Shown here piece after piece: positions 25,730 through 36,799 of a stretch of DNA of 64,000 nucleotides. How positions within the stretch are numbered: the first letter of the stretch is position 1; each line of letters starts with the position of its first letter. This stretch comes from Epiperipatus broadwayi (taxonomy: Eukaryota; Onychophora; Udeonychophora; Euonychophora; Peripatidae): assembly GCA_028023455.1 (NCBI GenBank), contig JAQFVV010013304.1:1-64000 (forward strand), in the 5' to 3' direction. A program made the position numbers and the translations under genes. Under the pieces are notes generated by a model that made no database searches, was not told where the DNA came from, and saw only the letters and a program-made list of their open reading frames with translations.

Positions 25730-27369
25730 TGTTTGAAGAAACACATGACTGTTTATCAAAACAAACATTTTCTGAAAAGCAATGTTTAGGTTGTAGAAAA
25801 AGAAAACTCATGCCAAATGATTATTTTACTTTTACTGCTCAGAATTTTAAGAAAAGAAGGTGTAATAAGTTAAATACCATAACAGATGATATAAAAATGG
25901 CAATTTATTTAAATGATTTTATCAAAGTTAATAAGAACATAAATATTTTAATAACTAATGATATGGAAATGACAACTGATGTAAATAATATTAAAACTGG
26001 CAATAAATGTCTGCAGAAAACTATCATCACTGATAAAGAAAATGATAAGGTTCCTCCAAACACTGTTAACATTCAACATTGTCAATTGATATCTGAGAAA
26101 ACTAGTAATTTTTATAAATTAGATAATCCTACATTCAGAAATGATATGGAATTTGCTTCTTGCTTGTGTAACAAAATTGGTGATGAAGCTAAATCAAATT
26201 ATATTACTCATAATCATAAAAAGGATTCAGTTGTGAATATTACTGGAATGGATTCTCAGAACAAGATGAATTTTAGTGATTCTGTAGATAAAGGTTATAT
26301 GAAAATAAATACTTGTTTGCCTAATATAGTTAATGCTAATGAAATGCAGATAGATTTAAATTATTTGGTGCATGATAGTGGAAATTCTATCGAATTAGAT
26401 TCTCCGGGTGAAGTAAATAGAAGTCTTATAGAGATAAATTTTCATTCTCTTGGTTTGAGTGATGTAATTGAAAAGAAAATTGAAGTGAATTGTCATTATG
26501 GAAAGATTGAGAAAAATCTAATTTCAAATATTAGTGAACTCCATTCTGGGAATATAAATTGTAATTGGTAGTAGCATCTACAATGAAAGCAGAAAATTAT
26601 GTTAACAATTCATTCTCGGTGGATTCAAAATTGACTTTACTAAACACTAAAGAGATAGATGTTATAGTTAATAATAGTTCTGAAAAGAAATGTGATAAAC
26701 ATTCTTTGATCAGTAAACAAGAGTTTGATTGTTTTTCCACAGCCCAAGATATTGATGTGAAAATAGCAAAATATATTGAAGATGTTTCGATAGGACAGTG
26801 TTTTCAAAAAAATTATTCATGATGAAGAAAATGTTCAGATTCCTGTTAATAAGGCAATCAAAACTAAGAGTATTTATGATAAAGAAAACTTTCGAATTCC
26901 TGTTAATAAATCTATCAAAACTGCTATAAATAAAGAAAATGCTTGTACATTTATTTTTACTATTGAAAAGTATGAATATGTAAAGATTCATGAAATAAAT
27001 TTATTTAATGCTGAACATATTGATTCTGCAACCAATAAGAATATCATCTTTAGTGGTAGTAATAATGTTTTTGAGCTGGAGATGATTAGAAACCCAATAT
27101 TAGATAAACCTAAAATTTTTAAAAATATTAGTTATAGTGATACAGAGATTTGTAAATCCTTACTGGACAAGAGTATTTGTATCCATCAAAGATATAACCA
27201 GCAACATGCTGGATTAAGATTAGCCCACATAGCAAAAATTAGGGTAAGAAAGAGACATATTCCTCATTATAAAATTTGTGTAGATCAAGTATGGCTTAAG
27301 GTTCTTAAGTATAATAATGTTGCATGCCAATTAAAGTTGTATATACCGCCTGACCCGGGAAAAGAATAG
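25729..27369 (+). pseudogene. Second ORF of the LARD-like element: unknown protein with integrase-tail-like end
   Basis: ATG at 25729 overlaps the upstream stop (TAATG). The frame runs to 26571, continues in a second frame to about 26822 and returns to the first frame to the stop at 27367-27369, so there are two frameshifts. Near the N-terminus is a Cys/basic patch (CLGCRKRK, then KKRRC) that could be a zinc knuckle or nuclear signal. Near 26830-26930 a motif is repeated (IPVNKAIKTK, IPVNKSIKTA). The last 60 residues are basic (LAHIAKIRVRKRHIPHYKI, VDQVWLKV), resembling the 'KVGDxVWL' part of gypsy integrase C-termini. No catalytic domain is present. The function is unknown. Confidence 0.55.
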
Positions 27370-27642
27370 TAAAAAGTGTTTTGAGATTGATAGGATGGCA
27401 TAATGCACCAGAACAGACCATTGATTTTCAAAAAGACTTAAGAGAATAGGGAGATCCCAATTAGTATATTGTGATTAGAATTTCATGAAGTGAGATATAA
27501 ACATAATAGTGGGGAATAGACAGACTAGTTTGCTATTATTAGTTGACCATGTGTTTCTTTGCCACTTGGAATAATTTTTAAAGGTATAAGTAAAATCATT
27601 TTTTTAACATTTTTTTTGTTTGTTCCTCTAATTACAGGAATG

Positions 27643-30398
27643 TGAAGTGGTAAATCTGTGGTACATATTTAACTTCACTGCCTGATGACATTACATACCT
27701 TTAAAGTAGGGTTTGAACCAGTTTATATGTTTATTTGGTCATCTAGGAATGTTAAACACACATATACACATATCACTTCCACCCTGTTTATTTAAATGGT
27801 TATGTGTAATCAATTGAATTATTATTTTAGCTTAAGTATATTTTATTTCCAAGCTTGTAAATTCCCTTCACTTAGATAATTGTGTATGTGCTATATGTAT
27901 TAGAGATATAAAAATAAATAAAATAAATGTAAAGCTAAAGCAATGCCAGAAAATTCTAAAAAGTATTATTACAATTTAAAAATGTCATTCTCATTTCAAG
28001 TCAAACCAAAAATCATATTTTAAAGTTATTTCCAATTTTAAAAATACGTTTAAATAATGCTTTCTGGAACGTATTGTTTACATCTTCCAATATTGCCAAA
28101 TTTCAAGTATAGGAGGAGCAAAAGTTCTAGGAACGTGCAAAAGGAGTTCAAATCACTCTTCTCTCTGGTATTTGTGTAGAGAGTGGAAACAAAAGGGACT
28201 GTGAGTAAAAGGAATTTGCCTCCCTGATCTTAAATCGCCTTTGTTCTGTATCCCCGCTATGCCATCGCTACTTGAGAACTGTTATGTTTAATTGTAAAGA
28301 ATATTCGAAGATTCCTACCATTATTTTATTAATATTGTGCCTGGCTAAACTTTGTATACGTTATTATAAGTGGCCACCATAACTTCTAAAGATAATCCGT
28401 TTTGCCGAAGAATGAACTCTTAATTCTCCTCACTTCATTTCTTTCCTAAATCTTAATTGTAATCAGAATGTAATCTTTATTTATTTTATAACTGACTATA
28501 AACTTAATTATCATTAAATTTGTGATTTTCTCTCTTAAGTTTTAAACTTGATCTTTGAAATGCTAAGCACAGAATTATGCACTTTAAATCTATCATTAGC
28601 TTTTTAAGTTTCACACTCTAATTATTTTATTACATGTGGCAAAACTTATTTTAAATATATATCTTATTAAATTAGTTTTAGTGTGCTAATGTTTTAATCT
28701 AGAGAACTTATATTATTTCAATCATCATTCCGATATTTTGGAATATTTAAATAGTTAAACGTAAAATTTCTTATTGAACGCTGTTCGCTCAGTTAAATAT
28801 TTGAAATATATGCTTAATGGTGGATTGTTTAAAAATTATATTATGGCATAAGATAAACCTTTTGTTGTTGTCACTATCGATATTTAAATGCATTTTATCT
28901 TCTTAAAATAAATTTGATTATTAATATATTTTAATAACTATTTATTATTTATACGCCATTAAGAGTTAAATTTCTTATAATATTTTGTCGTTTAAAATAC
29001 TTGGACTTGTTAAATAGGAAATAATATTTTCCCTCTTCTATTTTCGACATCCTAAATTTATTAAAGTTATACGTACAATGCTGAGTGGGTTATTATTTTA
29101 TCATGGCGTTACACATGCTATTATTGCTATATTTAAGCTTAAATTATTTCATTAGTCATTTAAGAGACTTAAGCCATATTCGCGTTGCTTACTTATGATA
29201 GCATTTTAAAGAATTATATTTTGTTTTATCATATTTACTCATCCGAACTCCGGATTTTCTTCACGTAACTCATCTAGGAATGAGGTTTGGTAGAACCGAT
29301 CTCAGGATAAACATTAGAGTATTAAGGCTCTGCATGTGAAATGCTGGAGGGCGTACCGTGGAATCCTTACCACTCATATTTTCGAATATCGCCTTGTGAT
29401 AAATACAAGTGGAATCATATATGTGATAAAGCCTTCCAGTCCAAAGACGGACATCTTCTCCATTTTAAATGTTGTCATTATAGTTAGCACTGCGAGTTCT
29501 TTTATGTGTAATTCTCATATTATCTATAAGACGTGGTGCAGTGATGTTTGTAAACCACTCATTTATAATTTATCGAATATTTTAGGATTGTCACAGTAAA
29601 ACTTATTAGGTTAACCCATTCCTCATTTCTACAGGCCCAAATATGCTCATAAACGATAAATTATTAACTATCATATCAAGAGTAAACCTCTCATTAAAGA
29701 TGAATTTGTAAACGTCCTTATCATTACTTAAAGTAATGATCACCGCATTGATAACATTAATTTATTATTATACTATAATTCATTAGCATACTAAATCAGT
29801 TGCTTATATGCAAAGTAATAACCGCATTAAATCTGTGCTATGTTTTCTAATGTAAATTAAATTGTTTATATTTATTAAATTATTATGTTTTAATAATTAC
29901 TCATGCGTTGTGTCTTACTGACTCTCACTCATTGAATTCCATTAAATATTTAAAATAGTGTTAGTAATGTTTAGAAGTTATAATTGATTATTTTAAATGA
30001 ACATTTATCTCTAGGTTGTTCTATCTTTGCTCATTCTGGATGGATACTATTTTATAATTCATGTTTCTTTTGCAATGCTAGCTGTGTGCAATTCATTTAA
30101 AATTTATAAATTGTCCCTTCACATAAGATATTTGATTGAGCCAAAATTTGATATTATTTATTTACATTAATTACCCTATAGATCTCGTGTTTCTCTGCTG
30201 TGTCTCTGGGACCAGAATGAATAAAATTTCATGTTATCATCAGAAATGTTGTTTATAATGTTATAGTTTTAGAGAAGAGCAAATAGGACAGAATTCATGA
30301 TTGCTCTTGACCTATGTATTTTGGGCATGAGTGGATTTAGGGTACTTTTGCTTAGATTCTAAACCTTGTTAAATGAACATACAATTCTGACCGGTACA
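27643..30398 (+). repeat. 3' LTR of the LARD-like element
   Basis: 2756 bp, TG...CA ended, without the fold-back insertion seen in the 5' copy. It is preceded by a pyrimidine-rich stretch and ACAGGAATG, a poor polypurine tract. By eye it differs from the 5' LTR by a few percent, so the insertion is not very recent. Confidence 0.88.
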
Positions 30399-30402
30399 CT
30401 GT

Positions 30403-31144
30403 GTAGTAGTATAATATTAAAAATGACAAATGGTGATATTTAATGTTTTATATTGTGTTTAACTCTTAATGTTGTAATATAGTTATAGCTAATTTTAGTT
30501 TATAAATCTTTATAAGTATTACTTATAAGACATGTACAAAAGATGTATAAGTTGGAAATAGGATAATTAATACCTGAGTTATTATATAAAATAAAGATAA
30601 AGATTTTTTTTTATTCAGGATTCATTAAAGGGTGCATTATCCAAATTTAGCTTAATATCCTAAATGGTAAATGGAAATTACTTCAGGAAGAGATGAGTAG
30701 ACATATTTGATATGATAAAGAATGAAAGTTTTACTTATTGTATTTTTATTATATAGTTGTATAATAAAACCATAGACAAATTGAGTGTAAGGTAAAGAGA
30801 AAGATCAAATGGTGAATATCTTAAAATATAAATACAGATAAAATGTAATATTTCATAATATTATAACGAAATAATATTGATTGGGAAATAAAGCAATAAT
30901 CCATATTTCAACTCTTCTTATATTCTCAGCATAATCTTTAAACAGTAATGAAAATAATAGATTCATTATTTAATAAACACATTATTTTATAGTATAAGGT
31001 ACAAAATTAAATACCACACACTATGTTATTGTATTAACAAGGAATTTTATTTTAAATAATTCAGTGTAATTCAGGGGTAATATGTTTAATTTTTTACATA
31101 TACTATTATATTATATCCTTGAGTAAATTTTTTACGTTGTTTTA
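30403..31144. other. AT-rich stretch without recognisable genes
   Basis: Nothing beyond AT-rich background is visible. Confidence 0.6.
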
Positions 31145-31152
31145 TGTTAAGT

Positions 31153-31461
31153 GAGGGGTCCCCGATCCTATGCCCGCGGGCACCATGGCGCCCGCAGACC
31201 ATTTTACGTGTGCCCGCCGCTATCCGAACATGATAAAAAATTATCTTCTGATAAAAATAAATTTAATTTTTAATATTTCTTATAAATTATTGTATTATAT
31301 TGTAATCAAATGTTAAATTTTTATTTTTGAAATAAATATTTTTTGTACATTATGTGTATTATTAACAATATCCAACTATAAATTTACATTGAAAAAAATA
31401 AATGGTCCCGCCACCTGGCCAATAAATGTCCTCTTAAGTGCAAAAAGGTCGGGAACTGCTG
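31153..31461. mobile_element. Second hAT-type MITE with perfect 8-bp target duplication
   Basis: The ends GAGGGGTCCCCGATCC and GGTCGGGAACTGCTG are imperfect inverted repeats of the 'CAGNGGTCCCCAACC' type typical of hAT elements; the left end has lost its first C. The 8-bp direct repeats TGTTAAGT lie at 31145-31152 and 31462-31469. It is 309 bp with GC-rich ends, an AT-rich middle and no coding capacity. Its terminal sequence differs from the MITE at 5882-6419, so it is another family. Confidence 0.9.
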
Positions 31462-31469
31462 TGTTAAGT

Positions 31470-32635
31470 CATTTATTAATTCTAATTAATTATTAAACAT
31501 TTGTAAATAGGATGTTAATAAAATTCATGTTTTAAAAGTTAATCCAAGTATCTAAAGTTGCATTTCTTTTGTGGGGATCATCATCATTACACTATTATCA
31601 GAGAAAATAAGTTGTAATTCACACCTTAAGTAAAACATACAATTTGAGATTTGGAGAAGTTAATTCACTACAATATATTATATAACCATTATCTGGGGAA
31701 ATATTTCGTAATTAAAATCGTGAATCAATTCGACCTGTCTTGATCACATCAGTTATTGATAAAATATAGTGCAAATGTAGTAAAGTATATGTATTTCTAA
31801 AAAAAATCATATCGGGAACGAGTTTTTATTTAAAGTTTTAAATTATGACGACAACTTAGATAACAATAGTGATTTGTTATTATATAGTAGAGAATATTAA
31901 TATAATGTAGTAATATAATTTTATTCCTAGAGTAATGTTTTAACTCATCTCTGAAATAATACACTACCTATAAAATTAAGTAAAATTACTCTTGATATTT
32001 TATAGGTGCAATAAATAGTTAATTAAAATCAATGATAATCCTGAGGTCTTAGTATAATATTATTATTATGGTTATTCTTAATTATAATCCTATAAAAGTA
32101 ATAATAATAAAATATCAATAGATATTAGAATGATAATACAACTGATAACTGGGTTAACTTAAATTTAATAATTATAGATGCTTTATTAAATATTCATTTA
32201 AGTTATTACTGTTAGTCATGGAAATATTTAGATACTTAATGAGGAGGAATGTATTGGTATTTTTGTGCCACTGAACAAATACTTTGGTAGTTATTTAATG
32301 TTAAAGGGTATACAATCTTGTTAGTAGGCTAATTGGGTCTCGCAATTGCTAACATTAATTAAACATAGTTAGAAATAATAAGAGTGTTAAATTGTACCTA
32401 GATAAAGTCAGAGTATAGTTCAATTTAGTGCCTTGCCATGTCTTCTAGGGGTCGTCCTCCTATTGACAGGATACAATATGAATATATATATATATATATA
32501 TGACATTTCGATTTAGTAATAAATTTTACACCTTTTTATTATGAGAAATCTGTTGATTATCTAATAACTCGTAAAAAAAACGAAATTATAGTTAGAAAAA
32601 CATTATACATAATAACAAATATGTAAATATTCCAT
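31470..32635. other. AT-rich stretch without recognisable genes
   Basis: No genes are seen. A short (AT)n run lies near 32483-32501. Confidence 0.6.
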
Positions 32636-32639
32636 TACC

Positions 32640-32800
32640 ATATATATAAAAAACACATTTTACGGGTTCACCCGTGTTAAAAAATTTTAAATATTGATAA
32701 ACCGATGATGACTTTTCGACTTCATCACACAAGTCATCTACTGGGTGATAAAAGGTAGAAAGACGATTGTAGAGGCGCTACAATCACTGATTAAAAAAAA
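32640..32800 (-). repeat. Penelope terminal repeat (pLTR) with hammerhead-like block
   Basis: It contains a GGTTCACCCGTGTTAAAAA block, ATTGATAAACCGATGATGAC, and the complement of GATGACTTG...GTCGAAAA, found at all Penelope ends in this window (also about 36030-36130, 55335-55480 and 63000-63100). The block resembles a hammerhead ribozyme, as described in Penelope terminal repeats, but its CUGAUGA box is not intact. Confidence 0.7.
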
Positions 32801-32806
32801 AAAACC

Positions 32807-33425
32807 TTAAAGTTCCACCAATAGCAAAAATGTTAAATTGAGAATGTTTTTCAAAAAAATATTTCCAAATAGGAGAAAGTTTGCATGTATCATCTCTCTT
32901 ATTGATACAATCTGGCCTTTTAAGTACCTCAATTGCCTCTCTAATTTTGCACTAGTAGAGATTATCACATCTAGATTTGATCCTGGTAGTAAAAAAATCA
33001 ATTTTATGACCTGAATCTATAGTATGGAGTGAGAGTGCTGATGATGATGAGTGTTGTTTAACTGCATTAGTATGCTCATCTCTCCTAACACATGCGACGA
33101 TTACTCACACCTATGTAAGAAGCTTTATAATTTTTACATGAGATTTGATAGACATCGTGATATTCAAGAGGGATTGAATCCTTAAGCTTGGTTATTATAT
33201 TGCTGATCTTTTGATGAGTAGAAAATATTGTATCTATATTATAGTGTTTTAATATTCATCCAATACAATCCTAATAGCTGATTTATCATATTTTTGTTTT
33301 TTATTTTATCCATTATGGACTTGAAATAAGGCTTTTTTATAAATTTGTAATTATAACTATTTGCTAATAAAACACTAATAATATGACATTTCTTCTTTCA
33401 AATGTGACTTATCTGAAAGGTTAAT
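32807..33425 (-). pseudogene. Broken GIY-YIG endonuclease region of Penelope copy 1
   Basis: Compared with the better preserved copy at 55671-56027, this region carries the same segments in the same order (the IDTIFSTHQKISNI region, EYHDVYQISC, then the YIG region and the tail 'LKRPDCINKRDD') spread over several frames. No functional nuclease is possible. Confidence 0.7.
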
Positions 33426-33429
33426 TGCT

Positions 33430-33957
33430 CTATTTAAAAGAGTTTTGGCTACAGAATCTATCTGAGTTGGGTGATGATGAGAATGGAAACGTAAATTTCT
33501 GTCGGTATGTGTATTCTTTCTGTAAATTGAAAAGATAACTATTTGGTCTTCTGGTGATTAGAACATCAAGAAAATGGAGTTTTCCATCAGTCTCTGTCTC
33601 CATTATAAATTTAATATGAGTATGCATATTATTTAAACGTAAGAAACAATCATCTAATTTATTTTTTCCATATTGCCATAAGACAAAAGTGTCACATATG
33701 TATCTGAGACAAATGAGAGGTTTTAAAGATGATGATTCTAAAGCACGAGTTTCTATATTTTCCATGAATAAATCAGCTATTACTCCTGAAATAGGTGAGC
33801 CCATAGGAGTACCAAAATCGTGCCTGTAATTCTGTACATTGTATACAAAATATGTGTTCAAGAGACAATATTTAATCAAAGCAATAATATGGTCTGGTAA
33901 ATTGCAGCGTTGTGAAATTATATTTAAAGCTTTATCAATTGGAATGTTTGTAAACAA
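33430..33957 (-). pseudogene. Penelope reverse transcriptase palm domain with mutated active site
   Basis: The open stretch begins inside the conserved S-LFTNIPI motif; there is no genuine start here. It contains the fingers/palm motif GTPMGSPISG, the catalytic block (RYICDTFVLW where RYIDDTF is expected) and the thumb region. The second catalytic aspartate is Cys, which would abolish polymerase activity. The matching stretch at 56257-56586 keeps RYIDDTF. Upstream, after a frameshift, LKFYGLPKIHKPDAP (near 34160) is the expected Penelope RT motif. Downstream the frame breaks before the GIY-YIG domain. Confidence 0.88.
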
Positions 33958-34212
33958 AACACGACATCAAAACTGACCAGAATGGCATTAGCATTAATTT
34001 TTACATTTTTTAAAACAGAAATAAAATGAAAAGAGTTTTTAATGTATGATTTAATTGATGGAATTGTAGGTTTAATGAAATCCGATAAATATCTAGCTAA
34101 AATATGAGTTGGAGATCATATTGCGCTTACTATTGGACGAAGGGGGCATCTGGTTTGTGAATTTTTGGAAGTCCATAAAATTTTAGAGAGACACATGATT
34201 TTTCAAGAGGGA

Positions 34213-34950
34213 TTATTTTATTTTTATCTCCGTTTCAATAAGCGATTTATTAATAATGGCTTTTGTTGTTTTTTCCATATATGTAGTATGATCTCTTTTT
34301 GATAGTTTATAAGTTTTATCATTAAGCAAATCTAAAATTTTATTATGGTATATGTAACGATCCATAACAACAGTAGCCTTACCTTTATCAGCTTGAAGTA
34401 CAACAATTGATGTGTCCGATTTTATCTTATTTGATGCTTGTCTTTCTTTCTTTGAAATCTTATTTTTAGGAAACTTAGCTTTTTTAAAAGTATTACACAT
34501 CTCGGCTCTAGCCAAATCAGCCGATGAAAAATATATTTCATCAAGAGCTGATGCAACATTACAAACAATTTTCTCAAAAGGTTTCCGGAAAAATGTTAAA
34601 GCAAAATTAAAACCTTCATCTGTAGAGAGGACTTTCTTAGATAAATTATAAACGGTTATTTGGTTTGGATACGTAAAAATTGGTGATTGTATTCTAATTA
34701 GCATTTGTAATTTTTTCTTTTGCTTTGCTGTTACAAATTCCGAATCTTTAATCGATCTAAAATTTGCAATACGATCAAAACCAGTCCATAGTAAAGGATG
34801 TATTTTATTACTAAGAAATAAAAGTAAATCCAGGAATACTTTGTCAATTTTATCTAAATTTTTCCGAGTTTCTTTAATAAAAAAGTATAAAATAATATTG
34901 CTTGTTTTCCTTAAAATTTTACTAATATTATAATTGTTTTTGTGAAACAT
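34213..34950 (-). pseudogene. Penelope protein N-terminal region and start of reverse transcriptase
   Basis: 245 codons from an ATG. Residues about 98-120 hold the NLS...E..FNFAL block that precedes the RT in Penelope proteins. Residues 182-196 are VVLQADKGKATVVMD, the signature 'ADKGxATVVM' motif of RT block 1. The frame is then lost and the RT continues in other frames down to 33430. This is the longest intact piece of Penelope coding sequence in the window. Confidence 0.85.
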
Positions 34951-35044
34951 AATTTTACAGCAAGTGGGTATAACGTTGTGATTTTTACATGCTAATAGAA
35001 AAGATAAATTACGAAGTTAACTTACATTTTTTAATCCACTTCTT

Positions 35045-36135
35045 TAGAATCATCATCTTTAAAACCTCTCATTTGGCTCAGATACATAAATGACACTTTT
35101 GCCATATGGCAACATGGAAAAAAAAATTAGATGATTTTTTTCTTACATTTAAATTTATAATGGAGACAGAGTGTGGTGGAAAACTCTCTTTTATAGATGT
35201 TCTACTTACCAGAACACCAAATAGTTTATCTTTTTTTTTTTTAATTTACGGAAAGAATACACACACGGCCGGATATTTATATTTATATTTTCATCATAAC
35301 CCAACTCAAATAGTTTCTGTAGCCAATCTCCTTTAAATAAAGCAATTAACCTTTCAGATAAGTCACATCTGAAAGAAGAAATAAATCATATTAATAATGT
35401 TTTATTAGCAGATAGTTATAATTATAAATTTATTAAAAAAAGCCTTATTTCAAGCCTAAAATGGACAATATAGAAAACAAAAAGATGATAAATGAGCTAC
35501 TAGGATTTGTGTTCTATATGTAAAAGGAACTACAGACAGTATTGGACTATATTAAAACGCTATAATATAGATACAGCATTTTCTACTCATCAAAAGATCA
35601 GCAATATAAAACCAAGCCTAACGATTTAATCCCTCTTAAATCTCATGGTGTTTATCAAATCTCATGTGAAAATTGTAAAGCGTCTTACGTAGGTATGAGT
35701 AATCATGAGTAATCATCGCATCAGTGTTAGGAGAGATGAGCATGCTAATGCAGTTAAAGAACACTCATCATTATCAGCATTCTCACTCCATACTATAGAT
35801 TAAGGTCATAAAATTGATTTTTTTGGTACCGGGATCATATCCAGATGTGATAATTTTAACAGTGCAAAATTAGAGAAGCCATTGAGATACTTAAAAAGCC
35901 AGATTGCATCAATAAGCGAAATGATACATGCAAACCTCCTCCTAATTTTTTTAAAACAACATTCTTAATTTAACAATTTTTGCTATTGGTAGAACTTTAA
36001 CGTATTTTTTTTTTTTCAAATCAGTGATTGTAGTGTCTCCACAACCGTCTTTCTACCTTTTACCATCCAGTTGATGACTTTTGTGATCAAGTTAAAACGT
36101 TGGTATATCAATATTTAATTTTTTTAACACGGGTG
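35045..36135 (+). mobile_element. Penelope-like element copy 2, 5'-truncated, inverted relative to copy 1
   Basis: It starts abruptly in the RT palm (ESSSLKPLIWLRYIN) at about 35045. It continues through the RT thumb (METECGGKLSFIDVL), the linker and the GIY-YIG region (HGVYQISCENCKASYVGMS near 35645-35700, with a local duplication of GTAATCATGA). It ends with the same terminal repeat as copy 1 (about 36020-36135). Many frameshifts and stops make it a pseudogene. It lies tail-outward next to copy 1, forming a 3.5-kb inverted composite. Confidence 0.85.
36020..36135 (+). repeat. Penelope terminal repeat of copy 2
   Basis: It contains ACAACCGTCTTTCTACCTTT, CCAGTTGATGACTTT, GTTAAAACG, then TTTTTTAACACGGGTGAA. 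This is the reverse complement of the block at 32640-32800. Here the presumed ribozyme core reads UUGAUGA, one base from the CUGAUGA consensus. Confidence 0.7.
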
Positions 36136-36179
36136 AATTGTAATATGTCTTTTATATATGCAACACGTGAAAATCGTCG

Positions 36180-36212
<33 letters not shown>

Positions 36213-36790
36213 TATTTTGGTATTCGATTCCATGCTCTTTTGGTTCTTTAATAGATGTCTCCATACTTTTCAGAATACTTTTGAATTCTTTTTTTCTATT
36301 TTCCGACTACAACTTTTTTTTGTTTATCTGTAGCTATAAGCTTCATGCATATTATTGAAAAAACTATCTGCTATTGATCAGATATGCCTTTAAGAAAAAA
36401 ATGACATTCTAACCTAAAATCGTATCACCTATTTTGTTAAAAAAAACTTTTATTATGCAGTCTTACAGAATCAATATAGATTATATAACAAACTTACATT
36501 TTAAGAGATTTGTGCATCTGTATAATGGTTTAAATTCAATGCTCCATTTCGAAATTACTAATTACTTACTGAAATCGTGTATTTACATTATGATAATCTT
36601 ATTACAATGATGATACACATGTGAAAAAAAAAGTTGTGACATGATATAACAAACTCAAAAAGAAAAAAAAAACTATGTTAATTAATAAATAAAAATTAAT
36701 AATGAAAAATGCGATATTTTTAAATATATTCATTAGATTCTTGGTAGAATTTGTGATAGGTGAAAGGATAAATTTTGATCTCTTTCTTGT
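36136..36790. other. AT-rich stretch with a short (AT)n(GT)n microsatellite
   Basis: An (AT) then (GT) run lies at about 36179-36212. Otherwise there is only AT-rich background. Confidence 0.6.
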
Positions 36791-36799
36791 GTTAAGTTA

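Larger units (their letters stand above)
19023..30398 (+). mobile_element. Large LTR element (LARD-like) with 2.75-kb LTRs and 4-bp target duplication
   Basis: Two long direct repeats (19023-22401 and 27643-30398) begin TGAAGTGG and end CCGGTACA, giving TG...CA termini. The flanks are CTGT at 19019-19022 and CTGT at 30399-30402, a perfect 4-bp target duplication. The internal region of about 5.2 kb has a repeat-rich leader and a long decayed ORF (24365-27369) with no recognisable reverse transcriptase, RNase H or integrase core. Size and structure fit a large non-autonomous LTR derivative. The coding strand is plus. The two LTRs differ by scattered substitutions, one roughly 85-bp deletion in the left copy (near 21385) and one insertion in the left copy. 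Confidence 0.88.
32640..35045 (-). mobile_element. Penelope-like element copy 1 (GIY-YIG type), decayed
   Basis: Minus-strand remains run from a 5' leader (about 34951-35045) through a Penelope reverse transcriptase (34950 to 33430) and a broken GIY-YIG endonuclease region (33430 to about 32810) to the terminal repeat (about 32640-32800). Frameshifts and stops separate the parts. It abuts copy 2, which reads the other way, so the same terminal sequence lies at both outer ends. Inverted, 5'-truncated neighbours of this kind are typical of Penelope insertions. Confidence 0.9.

Noticed and set aside
35106-35336. A separate small gene on the plus strand
   Set aside because: It is the RT thumb part of Penelope copy 2.
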